A stretch of DNA of 64,000 nt from Ectothiorhodospira shaposhnikovii (GTDB taxonomy: Bacteria; Pseudomonadota; Gammaproteobacteria; Ectothiorhodospirales; Ectothiorhodospiraceae). Position numbers and translations under genes: made by a program. This document shows positions 41,017-50,104 of the stretch, in pieces. The first letter of the stretch is position 1; the number at the start of each line of letters is the position of its first letter. Under the pieces are notes generated by a model. The model was not told the origin of the DNA. It ran no database searches and worked only from the letters and a program-made list of their open reading frames with translations. The stretch spans positions 124,001-188,000 of the forward strand of contig NZ_NRSM01000001.1 in the NCBI RefSeq assembly GCF_016584105.1, written 5' to 3'.

Positions 41017-41547
41017 CTACCCGCCCCCGGCGTGCCGGTTCTTCACCCGCACGTAATGTTCCGCCGAATAGCGCAGGTGGGCCTTTTCCTCCTCCGTGAG
41101 CGGTCGCACCCGCCGGGCCGGGCTGCCCCGCCACAGATGACCGCTTTCCAGCAGTTTTCCCGGGGGCACCACGCTGCCGGCCGCCAGCAGCACGTCCGAC
41201 TCGATTATCGCACCGTCCATGACGATGCTCCCCATGCCCACCATGACCCGGTCATGGATGGTACAGGCGTGCAGGATCACCTTGTGTCCCACCGTCACCG
41301 CCTCACCCACCGTCAGATCCCGGCCGCCGGGGGTATAGGGACCGTCATGGGTCACATGCAGCACGCTGCCGTCCTGGATGTTGGTGCAGGCCCCGATGCG
41401 GATGCGGTTCACATCCCCCCGCAGCACGCACAGGGGCCAGACGGAGCTGTCCTCGCCCAGGGTCACGTCCCCGATCACCACCGCCGTCTCATCCACCCAG
41501 GCACCGGCGGCGATCCGGGGCCGATGATTTTCAAAGGCCCGGATCAT
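41017..41547 (-). CDS. Gamma carbonic anhydrase family protein (YrdA-like)
   Basis: The 176-residue product is a left-handed beta-helix with hexapeptide repeats. The three metal-binding histidines expected of the family are in GSVLHVTHDG and VTVGHKVILHACTI. YrdA-like proteins are common and their carbonic anhydrase activity is variable. It ends at 41017 and is only five bases downstream of bioB, so the two may share a transcript. The protein at 21650 is a second, different member of the family. Confidence 0.88.
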   Translation of the reverse strand: MIRAFENHRPRIAAGAWVDETAVVIGDVTLGEDSSVWPLCVLRGDVNRIRIGACTNIQDGSVLHVTHDGPYTPGGRDLTVGEAVTVGHKVILHACTIHDRVMVGMGSIVMDGAIIESDVLLAAGSVVPPGKLLESGHLWRGSPARRVRPLTEEEKAHLRYSAEHYVRVKNRHAGGG

Positions 41548-41552
41548 GGTCG

Positions 41553-42539
41553 TCAGGCCGCGTGGACACTGCTGTGGGCGTGCTTTTCCTCCACCACCCG
41601 AGAGGTCAGCCCCAGGCGCCGGAACAGGGCCTCGTCGTGGCTTTCAGAGGCATTGGGGGTGGTGAGCAGCTTGTCGCCGTGGAAGATGGAGTTGGCGCCG
41701 GCAAAGAAGCACAGGGCCTGCATCTCGTCACTCATCTCGCTGCGGCCCGCGGACAGGCGCACATGGGAATGGGGCATGATGATCCGGGCCACGGCCACGG
41801 TACGCACGAACTCGAAGGGGTCGAGGGGTTCCACGCCATGCAGCGGCGTGCCTTCCACCTGCACCAGGTTGTTGATGGGCACCGACTCCGGATGCCGGGG
41901 CAGGTTGGCCAGTTGCTGCAGCAGGCTGGCCCGGTCGCGGCGGGATTCGCCCATGCCCAGGATGCCACCGGAGCAGACGTTGATGCCGGCCTCGCGCACA
42001 TGGGCCAGGGTGTCCAGGCGGTCCTGATAGGTCCGGGTGGTGATCACCTCGCCGTAGTACTCCGGGGAGGTGTCCAGATTGTGATTGTAGTAGTCCAGGC
42101 CCGATTCCTTCAGGCGCCGGGCCTGCATCTCGGTGAGCATGCCCAGGGTCATGCAGGTTTCCAGCTCCAGCGCCCGCACGCCCTTGACCATCTCGATGAT
42201 CTGTTCCAGGTTGCGGTCGTTGAGATTGCGCCAGGCGGCGCCCATGCAGAACCGCGTGGCGCCTTCATCCCTGGCCTTGCGCGCCTCGGCCAGCACCTCG
42301 GCCACGGGCATCAGCTGCTCCTTTTCCACCGCGGTGTCGTGATGGGCGCTCTGGGAGCAGTAGCCGCAGTTCTCGGAACAGGAGCCGGTCTTGATGGACA
42401 GCAGGCGGCTCACCTGGATCTGGTTGGGATTGAAGCGGGCACGATGAACGGTGTGGGCCTCGAACAGGAGGTCATTGAAAGGGCGTTCCAGGAGGGCGAG
42501 GATCTCGTCCACCTCCCAGTCGTGGCGTGTATCAGCCAT
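41553..42539 (-). CDS. bioB: Biotin synthase
   Basis: BioB inserts sulfur into dethiobiotin; it is a radical-SAM enzyme using [4Fe-4S] and [2Fe-2S] clusters. The 328-residue product has the radical-SAM cysteines in [16 protein letters not shown] near residue 50. The ATG at 42539 ([14 protein letters not shown]) has GAGGAA seven bases upstream; the upstream ATG at 42563 is less likely. Its start overlaps the stop of the upstream membrane protein gene by eight bases. bioF is at 46154; bioA, bioC and bioD are not in the window. Confidence 0.95.
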   Translation of the reverse strand: MADTRHDWEVDEILALLERPFNDLLFEAHTVHRARFNPNQIQVSRLLSIKTGSCSENCGYCSQSAHHDTAVEKEQLMPVAEVLAEARKARDEGATRFCMGAAWRNLNDRNLEQIIEMVKGVRALELETCMTLGMLTEMQARRLKESGLDYYNHNLDTSPEYYGEVITTRTYQDRLDTLAHVREAGINVCSGGILGMGESRRDRASLLQQLANLPRHPESVPINNLVQVEGTPLHGVEPLDPFEFVRTVAVARIIMPHSHVRLSAGRSEMSDEMQALCFFAGANSIFHGDKLLTTPNASESHDEALFRRLGLTSRVVEEKHAHSSVHAA

Positions 42540-42990
42540 GGTCAGGTTCCTCGGGGATTGCAACGTCGTGCCATTGTTCGCGGTTGATCCGGATGATGTC
42601 CCGGATCGACCAGGGGATGAGTATCGCGGCGGCCACCAGCCAGTAGAGCCGGTAATAGAGTATCTCCGGCGGGAAGAAGGTGCCGATGACGATGAGTGAG
42701 CCCATCAGGGCGTAATAGCGATAGGCCGCCTGCTGGGTGTAGTGTCCCACCCGGGGTTCCGGATGATGACGGTTGAGGGCGTAGACCAGCATGGAGCCGC
42801 CGAACCACAGTACCAGTGGGACGATGCCCATGATGGCGGCGATGATGGTGGCCATGCCCACGTCGCCGGTAACCAGAAACAGGGGCACCCCGGCAACGGT
42901 CACGGCAATGATGTTGCCGTAGTTGAACAGCTTGGCCGACCCGGCGCAGGCGCGGGCTGAGACGAGGCGGGGGGCGGCGGTGTGGGGCAT
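42532..42990 (-). CDS. Conserved membrane protein upstream of bioB
   Basis: The 152-residue product has four probable membrane segments (about residues 24-44, 46-66, 94-112 and 116-134), and a tail that enters the bioB start region. I do not recognise the family. The ATG at 42990 ([17 protein letters not shown]) is chosen, but the frame is open to 43074 and no clear ribosome-binding site helps. The eight-base overlap with bioB suggests coupled translation. Confidence 0.6.
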   Translation of the reverse strand: MPHTAAPRLVSARACAGSAKLFNYGNIIAVTVAGVPLFLVTGDVGMATIIAAIMGIVPLVLWFGGSMLVYALNRHHPEPRVGHYTQQAAYRYYALMGSLIVIGTFFPPEILYYRLYWLVAAAILIPWSIRDIIRINREQWHDVAIPEEPDHG

Positions 42991-43113
42991 GGGAAGGGTC
43001 CGTGCCTGAAGGGGCTCTTGCGCTGTATCCAGCGGGTATCGTGAATACCCTGATCTGGTAGGATGTCCGGTCAATATACCGTATCAATCCGCAAGGTGAC
43101 AGGGATCGTGACC

Positions 43114-43821
43114 ATGATTGCATCCTGGCTCGGGGGGCTGCGCGGCGCCCTGCTGGAAACCGCCTACCCGTCCACCTGCCTGCTGTGCGCGGCCCCGGGC
43201 CATGCCGGGCTGGACCTGTGTGCCGCCTGTCGGGCGGAATTGCCGGTGTTCGATCACGCCTGCACCCGCTGCGGGCTTCCCCTGGAGTATCCCGCTCCCT
43301 TCTGCGGGCACTGTCTGCGCCGGCCTCCCCCCTTTGATGCCGCCTGGTCCGCCCTGCTCTATGCCCCGCCAGTGGACGACCTGATCGCTGATTTCAAGTT
43401 TCGCGCCCGCCTGCCCCAGGGGCGTCTGTTGGCGCGGTTGATGGCCGATGCCCTGGCATCCCGGGTGCATCCGCCCGACTGCGTGATCCCGGTCCCCCTG
43501 CACCCCCGCCGGTTGCGGGAGCGGGGTTTCAATCAGGCCCTGGAGCTGGTCCGGCCCCTGGCACGGACCCTGGCGTGTCCCATCACCCATGGGGCGGTGG
43601 CGCGGATACGGGCCACGCCGCCCCAGCAGAGCCTGGCGGCCACCGCGCGGCATGGCAATCTGCGGGGTGCCTTCCGGGTGGCGCCGGGTTTCGAGGCCGG
43701 GCACGTGGCCCTGGTGGACGATGTGATGACCACCGGTTCCACCCTGCGGGAGATCGCCTCTGCCCTCAAGGCCCACGGCGTTGGCCGGGTGGATGTGTGG
43801 GTGCTGGCGCGGGCGGCCTGA
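43114..43821 (+). CDS. comF: ComF family phosphoribosyltransferase-like protein
   Basis: The 235-residue product has an N-terminal zinc-ribbon-like region (CLLC...CAAC...CTRCGLP...CGHC) and a C-terminal phosphoribosyltransferase fold with the PRPP-binding motif VALVDDVMTTGSTL. ComF (GntX) is needed for natural transformation in some species. The ATG at 43114 has AGGGA eight bases upstream; the frame is open to 43063. It is divergent from the bioB operon, as often seen in gammaproteobacteria. Confidence 0.9.
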   Translation: MIASWLGGLRGALLETAYPSTCLLCAAPGHAGLDLCAACRAELPVFDHACTRCGLPLEYPAPFCGHCLRRPPPFDAAWSALLYAPPVDDLIADFKFRARLPQGRLLARLMADALASRVHPPDCVIPVPLHPRRLRERGFNQALELVRPLARTLACPITHGAVARIRATPPQQSLAATARHGNLRGAFRVAPGFEAGHVALVDDVMTTGSTLREIASALKAHGVGRVDVWVLARAA

Positions 43822-44715
43822 TCAGCCGGCGTTGAAGAGGTAGGAGGCGATGATCCCCGCAAAGACGGCCAGGCCGAACCAGTTGTTGTTCAAGAAGGCC
43901 TGGAAGCAGCCCTTGGGGTTCCGGTCATGGATCAGGTACTGCTGATAGAGGGCCAGCAGGGCCGCGATCCCGAGTCCCAGGTAGAAGAACCCGCCCAGGC
44001 CGGCCTGCATGCCCACCAGGGCCAGGGCCACCAGGGTCAGGCCCTGCAGGATGCCGATGATCAGACGGTCGGCCTCACCGAACAGGATGGCGCTGGACTT
44101 GACCCCGATCTTCAGGTCATCCGGTCGGTCCACCATGGCATACATGGTGTCGTAGGCCGTGGTCCAGAGGATGGTGGCCAGGAACAAAAGCCAGGCCAGC
44201 GGTGGGGGAAACGCCCCGGTCTGGGCGGCGAAGGCCATGGGCACGGCCCAGCCGAAGGCGGCGCCCAGATGGACCTGGGGCAGGTGGTGGAATCGCTTCA
44301 TGAAGGGATAGCTGACCGCCAGTACCAGGGCTACCACCGACAGGGCGATGGTCAGGGGGTTCATCAGCAGCACCAGGGCGAAGGCCGTCAGGGAGAGGGC
44401 CACGGTCACGCCCACCGCCTCCCGGGCACTGATGCGCCGGTTGGCCAGGGGCCGGTCCCGGGTCCGGGTGACATGACCATCGATGTCCCGGTCGGCAAAG
44501 TCATTGATGGCGCAGCCGGCGGACCGCATCAGGGCCACGCCGGCCACGAACACGAACAGGACCAGCGGGTCGGGCATGCCCTCGGCCGCGATCCACAGCG
44601 CCCATAGGGTCGGCCAGAGGAGCAGGAGGATGCCGATGGGGCGGTGCAGCCGGGTCAGCAGGACGTACTGGACGAGCCTGTCACGCAGATTCAGCGGGGC
44701 GGTGTCTGGGGTCAC
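43822..44715 (-). CDS. ubiA: 4-hydroxybenzoate polyprenyltransferase
   Basis: UbiA attaches the polyprenyl tail to 4-hydroxybenzoate in the inner membrane, the step before UbiD. The 297-residue product has about eight membrane segments and both Asp-rich motifs: [20 protein letters not shown] and [13 protein letters not shown]. The frame is open to 44790. The chosen GTG at 44715 ([14 protein letters not shown]) gives the usual length but has no clear ribosome-binding site, so the start is tentative. It ends one base from the convergent comF. Confidence 0.92.
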   Translation of the reverse strand: MTPDTAPLNLRDRLVQYVLLTRLHRPIGILLLLWPTLWALWIAAEGMPDPLVLFVFVAGVALMRSAGCAINDFADRDIDGHVTRTRDRPLANRRISAREAVGVTVALSLTAFALVLLMNPLTIALSVVALVLAVSYPFMKRFHHLPQVHLGAAFGWAVPMAFAAQTGAFPPPLAWLLFLATILWTTAYDTMYAMVDRPDDLKIGVKSSAILFGEADRLIIGILQGLTLVALALVGMQAGLGGFFYLGLGIAALLALYQQYLIHDRNPKGCFQAFLNNNWFGLAVFAGIIASYLFNAG

Positions 44716-44792
44716 GGGTTTCAAAGCGGGCTTGGTCCGGTATCTGCCAGGGGCTAAAGTGTAGCAAAGCAGAACGGAGCAGGAGAGCACGC

Positions 44793-46139
44793 ATGCAAGA
44801 TCATTACGACCTCATCGCCATCGGTGCCGGCAGTGGCGGCCTGTCCGTGGTGGAGCGGGCGGCCCGTCACGGTGCCCGCTGTGCCGTGGTGGAGAAAGGG
44901 CCCCTGGGGGGCACCTGTGTCAACGTGGGTTGCGTGCCGAAGAAGGTGATGTGGTATGCCGCCGAGACTGCCCATCGGCTGGAGGATGCCCCCGGTTACG
45001 GCTTCAGGCTGGTCCGGGAGGGGTTTGACTGGACCGGGCTGGTGGCCAAAAGGGATGCCTGCATCGCCGATATCAACACCTGGTATCGGACCTATCTGGA
45101 GGATTCCGGTGTCGATCTGATCCAGGGCGCCGCCCGGTTCGTGGCCGAGCGTACCCTGGAAGTGGACGGGCGGCGGGTGACGGCGGATCACGTGGTGATC
45201 GCGGTGGGGGGGCGGCCCACGGTGCCGGATCTGCCCGGGGCGGAGCTGGGCATCACCTCGGACGGCTTCTTTGCCCTCCAGGCCCAGCCCCGGCGGGTCG
45301 CCGTGGTGGGCGCCGGCTATATCGCCGTCGAGCTGGCGGGGATGCTGCAGGCCCTGGGTTCGGAAGTCTCCATGTACCTGCGCGGCGAGACCCTGTTGCG
45401 TACCTTCGATGCCATGCTGCGGGATACGCTGATGGAGCAGATGCTGGCGGCGGGCGTGAACCTGTTCCCCCGCACCCGGGTATCCCGGCTCATCGCCCAC
45501 CCGGACAGCGTGGAGCTGCGCTGTGACCAGGGGGAATGCCGGGGGGTGTTCGATCAGGTGATCTGGGCCATCGGCCGGACCCCGGCCACCGCCGGGCTGG
45601 ACCTGGCGGCGGCCGGGGTGAGTCAGGATGAACAGGGCTTCATTCCCACCGATGCCTTTCAGAACACCAACGTGGTGGGGGTTTATGCCATCGGCGACGT
45701 CACCGGTCGTGCCGCCCTGACACCGGTGGCCATCGCGGCCGGCCGGCGTCTGGCGGACCGTCTGTTCGGCGGCCTGCCGGATCGGCATCTGTCCTATGAG
45801 AACATCCCCTCTGTGGTGTTCAGCCATCCTCCCATTGGTACCGTGGGCCTGACGGAGGACGAGGCCCGCGCCACCCACGGCAGTGCGGTGAAGGTGTATG
45901 CTACCCGCTTTACCTCCATGTATCACGCCATGACCGATCACAAGGTGCCCACGGCCATGAAGCTGGTGACGGTGGGGGCGCAAGAGAAGGTGGTGGGCGT
46001 GCACATCATCGGGCCGGGAGCCGACGAGATGCTGCAGGGATTTGCGGTGGCGGTGCGCATGGGCGCCACCAAGCAGGACCTGGATGATACCGTGGCCCTG
46101 CATCCCACCAGCGCGGAGGAGCTGGTCACCCTGCGGTGA
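44793..46139 (+). CDS. gor: Glutathione reductase
   Basis: Gor reduces oxidised glutathione with NADPH through FAD and a redox-active disulfide. The 448-residue product has the FAD motif [12 protein letters not shown], the redox-active cysteines in [13 protein letters not shown] (near residues 42-50), the nucleotide motif [11 protein letters not shown] followed by two arginines in [11 protein letters not shown] that favour NADPH, and the catalytic HPTSAEE at the C-terminus. bioF starts 15 bases after it, so the two probably share a transcript. Confidence 0.95.
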   Translation: MQDHYDLIAIGAGSGGLSVVERAARHGARCAVVEKGPLGGTCVNVGCVPKKVMWYAAETAHRLEDAPGYGFRLVREGFDWTGLVAKRDACIADINTWYRTYLEDSGVDLIQGAARFVAERTLEVDGRRVTADHVVIAVGGRPTVPDLPGAELGITSDGFFALQAQPRRVAVVGAGYIAVELAGMLQALGSEVSMYLRGETLLRTFDAMLRDTLMEQMLAAGVNLFPRTRVSRLIAHPDSVELRCDQGECRGVFDQVIWAIGRTPATAGLDLAAAGVSQDEQGFIPTDAFQNTNVVGVYAIGDVTGRAALTPVAIAAGRRLADRLFGGLPDRHLSYENIPSVVFSHPPIGTVGLTEDEARATHGSAVKVYATRFTSMYHAMTDHKVPTAMKLVTVGAQEKVVGVHIIGPGADEMLQGFAVAVRMGATKQDLDDTVALHPTSAEELVTLR

Positions 46140-46153
46140 CCTGGAGTATCCGG

Positions 46154-47326
46154 ATGAAAGACCTTGCTCCCCTGCTTCATCAGCGTCGAATCGAACACCG
46201 TTACCGGCAACGGCGGCTACTGGACGGCCCCCAGCAGCCGGAACAGATCATCGACGGTCGGCCGGTACTGGCCTTCTGCAGCAACGACTACCTGGGACTG
46301 GCCAGCCACCCGGCGGTGATCGCCGCCTTCAAGGCCGGTGTCGACCGGTACGGCGTGGGAGCCGGGTCCGCCCATCTGGTCAATGGTCATACCCGTGCCC
46401 ATCACCAGCTGGAGGAGGCGCTGGCCACCTTCACCGGCCGTGATCGTGCCCTGCTCTTCTCCACCGGCTACATGGCCAATCTGGGGGTGGCCCAGGCCCT
46501 GCTCAGTCGGGGCGACCGGGTGTTGCAGGACCGTCTCAACCACGCCTCCCTCCTTGATGCCGCCCGCATCAGCGAGGCCCGGTTGCAACGCTATCGCCAT
46601 GCCGACCCGGATGATCTGGCCCGTCTGCTGGACCGGGACCCGGAGCGGGAAACCCTGGTGAGCACCGACGGGGTGTTTTCCATGGACGGTGATGTCGCCC
46701 CCCTGCCCGCCCTGGCCGATCTGTGCACCCGGGCCGGGGCCTGGTTCATGGTGGATGATGCCCACGGCCTGGGCGTGCTGGGTGCCACCGGGGCCGGCAC
46801 GCTGGAACAGCAGGGCCTGGATCAGGCCAGGGTTCCCATCCTCATGGGCACCCTGGGCAAGGGCCTGGGCACCGCCGGGGCCTTCGTGGCCGGTAGCGAA
46901 GAGCTGATCGAGACCCTGATCCAGGCGGCCCGGACCTACATCTACACCACCGCCATGCCTGCCGCCGTGGCGGCGGCCACGTTGGTTGCCCTGCAGGTGG
47001 TGCGCACGGAGCCGGAGCGCCGCGAGCATCTGCGGATGCTGGTGCGGCAATTCCGGGCCGGCGCGGAGGAGCTGGGGTTGACGCTGATGGACAGCGACAC
47101 CCCCATCCAGCCCCTGCAGGTGGGTGATGCGGCCGCCGCCATGGCCCTTAGCGAGGACCTGCTGGCCCGGGGCCTGCTGGTGCCCGCCATCCGCCCACCC
47201 ACGGTGCCGGCGGGCACGGCCCGTCTGCGGGTGACCCTGAGCGCGGCCCATACCCCGGCCCATGTGGACCGGTTGCTGGAAGGCCTGCGGGCGCTTTGCC
47301 TATCGCCGGAGTCAGGGATGGGGTGA
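46154..47326 (+). CDS. bioF: 8-amino-7-oxononanoate synthase
   Basis: BioF condenses pimeloyl-ACP and alanine in biotin synthesis with PLP. The 390-residue product has [32 protein letters not shown], the PLP-binding [10 protein letters not shown] and the PLP lysine in [14 protein letters not shown]. The ATG at 46154 has GGAG seven bases upstream; the GTG at 46136 is the alternative. It does not sit next to bioB here; gor, ubiA and comF separate them. Confidence 0.95.
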   Translation: MKDLAPLLHQRRIEHRYRQRRLLDGPQQPEQIIDGRPVLAFCSNDYLGLASHPAVIAAFKAGVDRYGVGAGSAHLVNGHTRAHHQLEEALATFTGRDRALLFSTGYMANLGVAQALLSRGDRVLQDRLNHASLLDAARISEARLQRYRHADPDDLARLLDRDPERETLVSTDGVFSMDGDVAPLPALADLCTRAGAWFMVDDAHGLGVLGATGAGTLEQQGLDQARVPILMGTLGKGLGTAGAFVAGSEELIETLIQAARTYIYTTAMPAAVAAATLVALQVVRTEPERREHLRMLVRQFRAGAEELGLTLMDSDTPIQPLQVGDAAAAMALSEDLLARGLLVPAIRPPTVPAGTARLRVTLSAAHTPAHVDRLLEGLRALCLSPESGMG

Positions 47327-47414
47327 TCGCTCCCTTCTCCCCGCGCCCTTGGTACACTCCACCCCATCAAAACAGTCCGTCATTGCATCCAGAACCCAGG
47401 AGAGAAGACGTCCC

Positions 47415-48482
47415 ATGCCCAACAAAGAGATCGACCTGTTATCCACCCTCTATGCCGGTGCCCTGCACCTGAAGAACCGCATCGTCATGGCGCCCATGAC
47501 CCGGTCCCGGGCAGACGATCAGGGGGTACCCGGCGAGCAGACGGCGACCTACTACGCCCAGCGGGCCTCCGCCGGCATGATCATCAGCGAGGGCGCCTAC
47601 CCCTGCCCCATGGGCAAGGGCTATCTGCGCACCCCCGGCATGTTCACCGAAGAACACGTGGATGCCTGGGCGCGGGTGACGGACGCGGTCCATGCCGCCG
47701 GCGGCAGCATGGTGCTGCAGGTCATGCACGCGGGGCGCATCTCCGATCCTTCTTTCCTGCCCGGTGGCGCCACCCCCGTGTCCGCTTCTGCGGTGCGCCC
47801 GGAGGGTCAGTCCTTCACCCAGGACGGCATGAAGCCCCACGTCACCCCCCGCGCCCTGGAAGTCAGCGAGATCCAGGATGTCATCGAGGACTTCCGCGTT
47901 GCCACCTCCCTGGCCTTCGAGGCCGGCTTCGATGGTGTCGAACTGCACGCCGCCTCCGGCTACCTGCCCGAGCAGTTCCTCTGCTCCGGCACCAATCAGC
48001 GTACCGACCAGTACGGAGGCAGCGTGGAAAACCGTGCCCGCTTCATTCTGGAGATCCTGGAGGCCATGACCTCCGTGCGCAGCGGTGATTACATCGGCAT
48101 CAAGCTGGCGCCGGAGATGGGTTTCAACGACATCCGCGACGACAATCCCCAGGAAACCTACGGCTACCTGGTGGAACAGCTGGGCTACTACCGCCTGGCC
48201 TATCTGCACGTGGCCCTGTTCGGCACCGAAGTGGACTACCACGGCCTGTTGCGGCCCAGGTTCAAGGGTGATGCCTACCTGGCCGGCGGCGGCCTGACCC
48301 GGGAGGCGGGCGAGGCGCTGGTCCGGTCGGGCAAGGCGGATGCTGCGGTTTACGGCACTCCCTTCATCGCCAACCCGGATCTGGTGGAGCGTTTCCGCCG
48401 CAACGCACCCCTGGCCGAGGCGAACCGGGACACCTTCTACACCCCCGGCCCCGAAGGCTACATCGACTACCCCACGCTCTGA
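47415..48482 (+). CDS. Old yellow enzyme-type alkene reductase
   Basis: The 355-residue product is a flavin-binding TIM barrel of the OYE/NemA family, which reduces activated C=C bonds with NAD(P)H. It has IVMAPMTRSRAD, HAGRISDPSFLPGG, the substrate-binding segment ELHAASGYLPEQFL and NQRTDQYGGSVENRARF. In that segment the first carbonyl-binding histidine is present, but the second residue, normally Asn or His, is Ser. The ATG at 47415 has GGAGAGA upstream. It follows bioF by 88 bases and ends at a hairpin. Confidence 0.93.
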   Translation: MPNKEIDLLSTLYAGALHLKNRIVMAPMTRSRADDQGVPGEQTATYYAQRASAGMIISEGAYPCPMGKGYLRTPGMFTEEHVDAWARVTDAVHAAGGSMVLQVMHAGRISDPSFLPGGATPVSASAVRPEGQSFTQDGMKPHVTPRALEVSEIQDVIEDFRVATSLAFEAGFDGVELHAASGYLPEQFLCSGTNQRTDQYGGSVENRARFILEILEAMTSVRSGDYIGIKLAPEMGFNDIRDDNPQETYGYLVEQLGYYRLAYLHVALFGTEVDYHGLLRPRFKGDAYLAGGGLTREAGEALVRSGKADAAVYGTPFIANPDLVERFRRNAPLAEANRDTFYTPGPEGYIDYPTL

Positions 48483-48502
48483 GGCGCCGTAACCCGAATA
48501 CA

Positions 48503-48538
48503 GGCCCGATCCGGCCCGTCTTCCTGCCGGGTCGGGCC
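48503..48538. terminator. Hairpin after the alkene reductase gene
   Basis: GGCCCGA-T-CCGGC (48503-48515) pairs with GCCGG-G-TCGGGCC (48526-48538), a 13-base stem with one G-T pair and a ten-base loop. It starts 20 bases after the stop codon. No T-run follows. Confidence 0.5.
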
Positions 48539-48754
48539 ATGTGGTGCTAAAACAGGGAAAATGTTGAAGCTTTCATGACCTAAAACCCCACTTATACCCT
48601 TGTAATAGGACGGCACACCGCTCCACAATCAGGCCATCAGGCATTGACAGCCAGCCGAACAGTTGTAACGGGAAGGCGGTATCACCAGCACCATTGAGTC
48701 GTCGCCGTCCGCATCCCGGAACAGGTCGTCCAATCTGATGGAGGGGTATCAGCG
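48539..48754. other. 216 bases without a recognised feature
   Basis: The gap between the reductase hairpin and the DUF2726 gene is less GC-rich at its left end. TTGACA occurs at 48643-48648 but has no convincing -10 partner. GGAGG at 48740-48744 serves the DUF2726 start. I see no RNA gene or repeat. Confidence 0.4.
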
Positions 48755-49867
48755 ATGGTGGAGTTTTCCCTGATTGTCTTGTTTCTGATTGCTGCGTTGC
48801 TGTTCTATCAGCAGTACAACGCGCGTGTTTCCCTGCCCGCACCACGGCCGGACTGCTACGGCAAATCCGAGTCCGTGCTCAAGCCTGAAGAAAAGGCCCT
48901 GTTCAAGGCCCTGGAAGAAGGCCTGGGTGCCGATCACTACGTCTTCCCCAAGGTCATGGCCGCCAATGTACTGGAGCTGAAGCCGAATCCTGACCAGCCC
49001 CTGAAGCAGGCCTCCCGCCAGCGTATTGCCAACGAATACTTCGATTTCGTGGTGTGCAGAAAGTCCGATCAGGCCGTGACCTGCGCCCTGCGCATGGAAG
49101 CCGCCGGCAAGGGACTGACGGCGCTGCATGATTCCAATGTGTTTCTGGGCTCGGTCTGCCGCCACGTGGAGTTGCCTTATGCGGTGATCCCCACCGAGAC
49201 CGGGTACCAGGCCGACCGTGTCAAGGCACAGGTCGACGAGGCCATAGCCGCCACCAAGGCCCAGGTCAAAGCCAAGGCCAAGGCCAAGGCGGAAGCCAAG
49301 GCCAGGGCGGAAGCCGAAGCCAAGGCCAAGTTGGAGGCCAGGGCCAAGGCGCAAGCCAGGGCGAAGGCGGAAGCCGAGGCCAGGGCAGCGCAGAGGGCGG
49401 CGGCACAGAAGCCCAAGCCGTCCACGCCTGAACCCGTCCCGGCCAGCCCCGCTCCCTCTGCCGCCAAACCCGAGGCCAAGCCCGCTCCCGCACCCAAGCC
49501 CGAGCCGGCCGCCAAGCCTGAACCGGCCGCCAAGTCCGAGCCCATGCCTGAAGTGAAATCCACGCCCAAGAGCCAGGCCCCGGAAGCGACGCAGGCCCCT
49601 TCGACCCAACAACCGGCCAAGGCGGAAACAAAGGGCAAGGATGAGACGCCTCCCAGCGCATCGGCTTCACGCAGCACCAGTGGTGCGACGGTCGGTGTGG
49701 TGAGTGCCCCCGCAAAGGTGGCCTCGCCCCGCAAGCCCCGTGCGACTGCCGCCAAGCCCGGTGTGGGTGTGGCCGCTGCCAAGGTCAAGCGCACCACTGC
49801 GGCCAAATCCGCCGCGGCAAGGGGCCGTGGCGCCACCCGGCGAGGGCCCGTAACGAAGAAGGACTGA
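48755..49867 (+). CDS. DUF2726 protein with histone-H1-like tail
   Basis: The 370-residue product has an N-terminal membrane segment (3-19), a DUF2726 domain (about 42-150, with LKPEEKALFKALEEGLG and YFDFVVCRKSDQ), then a highly charged Ala/Lys/Glu/Arg helix built of KAKAEAKARAEAEAKA-like repeats (157-215), a Pro/Ala-rich segment (218-300) and a basic tail rich in Lys, Ala and Arg (about 320-370) like bacterial H1-type proteins. DUF2726 is related to restriction-endonuclease-like folds. The low-complexity tail suggests DNA or envelope binding; the function is unknown. Confidence 0.82.
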   Translation: MVEFSLIVLFLIAALLFYQQYNARVSLPAPRPDCYGKSESVLKPEEKALFKALEEGLGADHYVFPKVMAANVLELKPNPDQPLKQASRQRIANEYFDFVVCRKSDQAVTCALRMEAAGKGLTALHDSNVFLGSVCRHVELPYAVIPTETGYQADRVKAQVDEAIAATKAQVKAKAKAKAEAKARAEAEAKAKLEARAKAQARAKAEAEARAAQRAAAQKPKPSTPEPVPASPAPSAAKPEAKPAPAPKPEPAAKPEPAAKSEPMPEVKSTPKSQAPEATQAPSTQQPAKAETKGKDETPPSASASRSTSGATVGVVSAPAKVASPRKPRATAAKPGVGVAAAKVKRTTAAKSAAARGRGATRRGPVTKKD

Positions 49868-49931
49868 GTGAAGAAGGGGCAGGAAGGTACTGAGCAAGCA
49901 TCTTCCTGTCACTCTACTCCGGACTCCCGGC

Positions 49932-49959
49932 CGTCACTCCCGCGCACGCGGGAATGACG
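49932..49959. repeat. REP-like palindrome, copy 4
   Basis: CGTCACTCCCGC and GCGGGAATGACG face each other around a short loop with one mismatch. GGACTCCC lies before it. It lies in the 237-base gap after the DUF2726 gene; otherwise that gap holds nothing I recognise. Confidence 0.65.
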
Positions 49960-50104
49960 ATATAAAGCGTGCGGGAATGCCGCGTCCAGGACATCCCCCT
50001 GACCTGCCGGCCAGGCAAGGCCCGGTTGATGGCTTTCAGGCTGTGTACTCCTGGGTGGGTAACGGTTACGCTGGGCCAATCGCACCTGCTCAGGAGTCCA
50101 TGCC

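Noticed and set aside
48643-48648. TTGACA as a promoter for the DUF2726 gene
   Set aside because: No acceptable -10 hexamer at 16-18 bases; too weak to list as a promoter.
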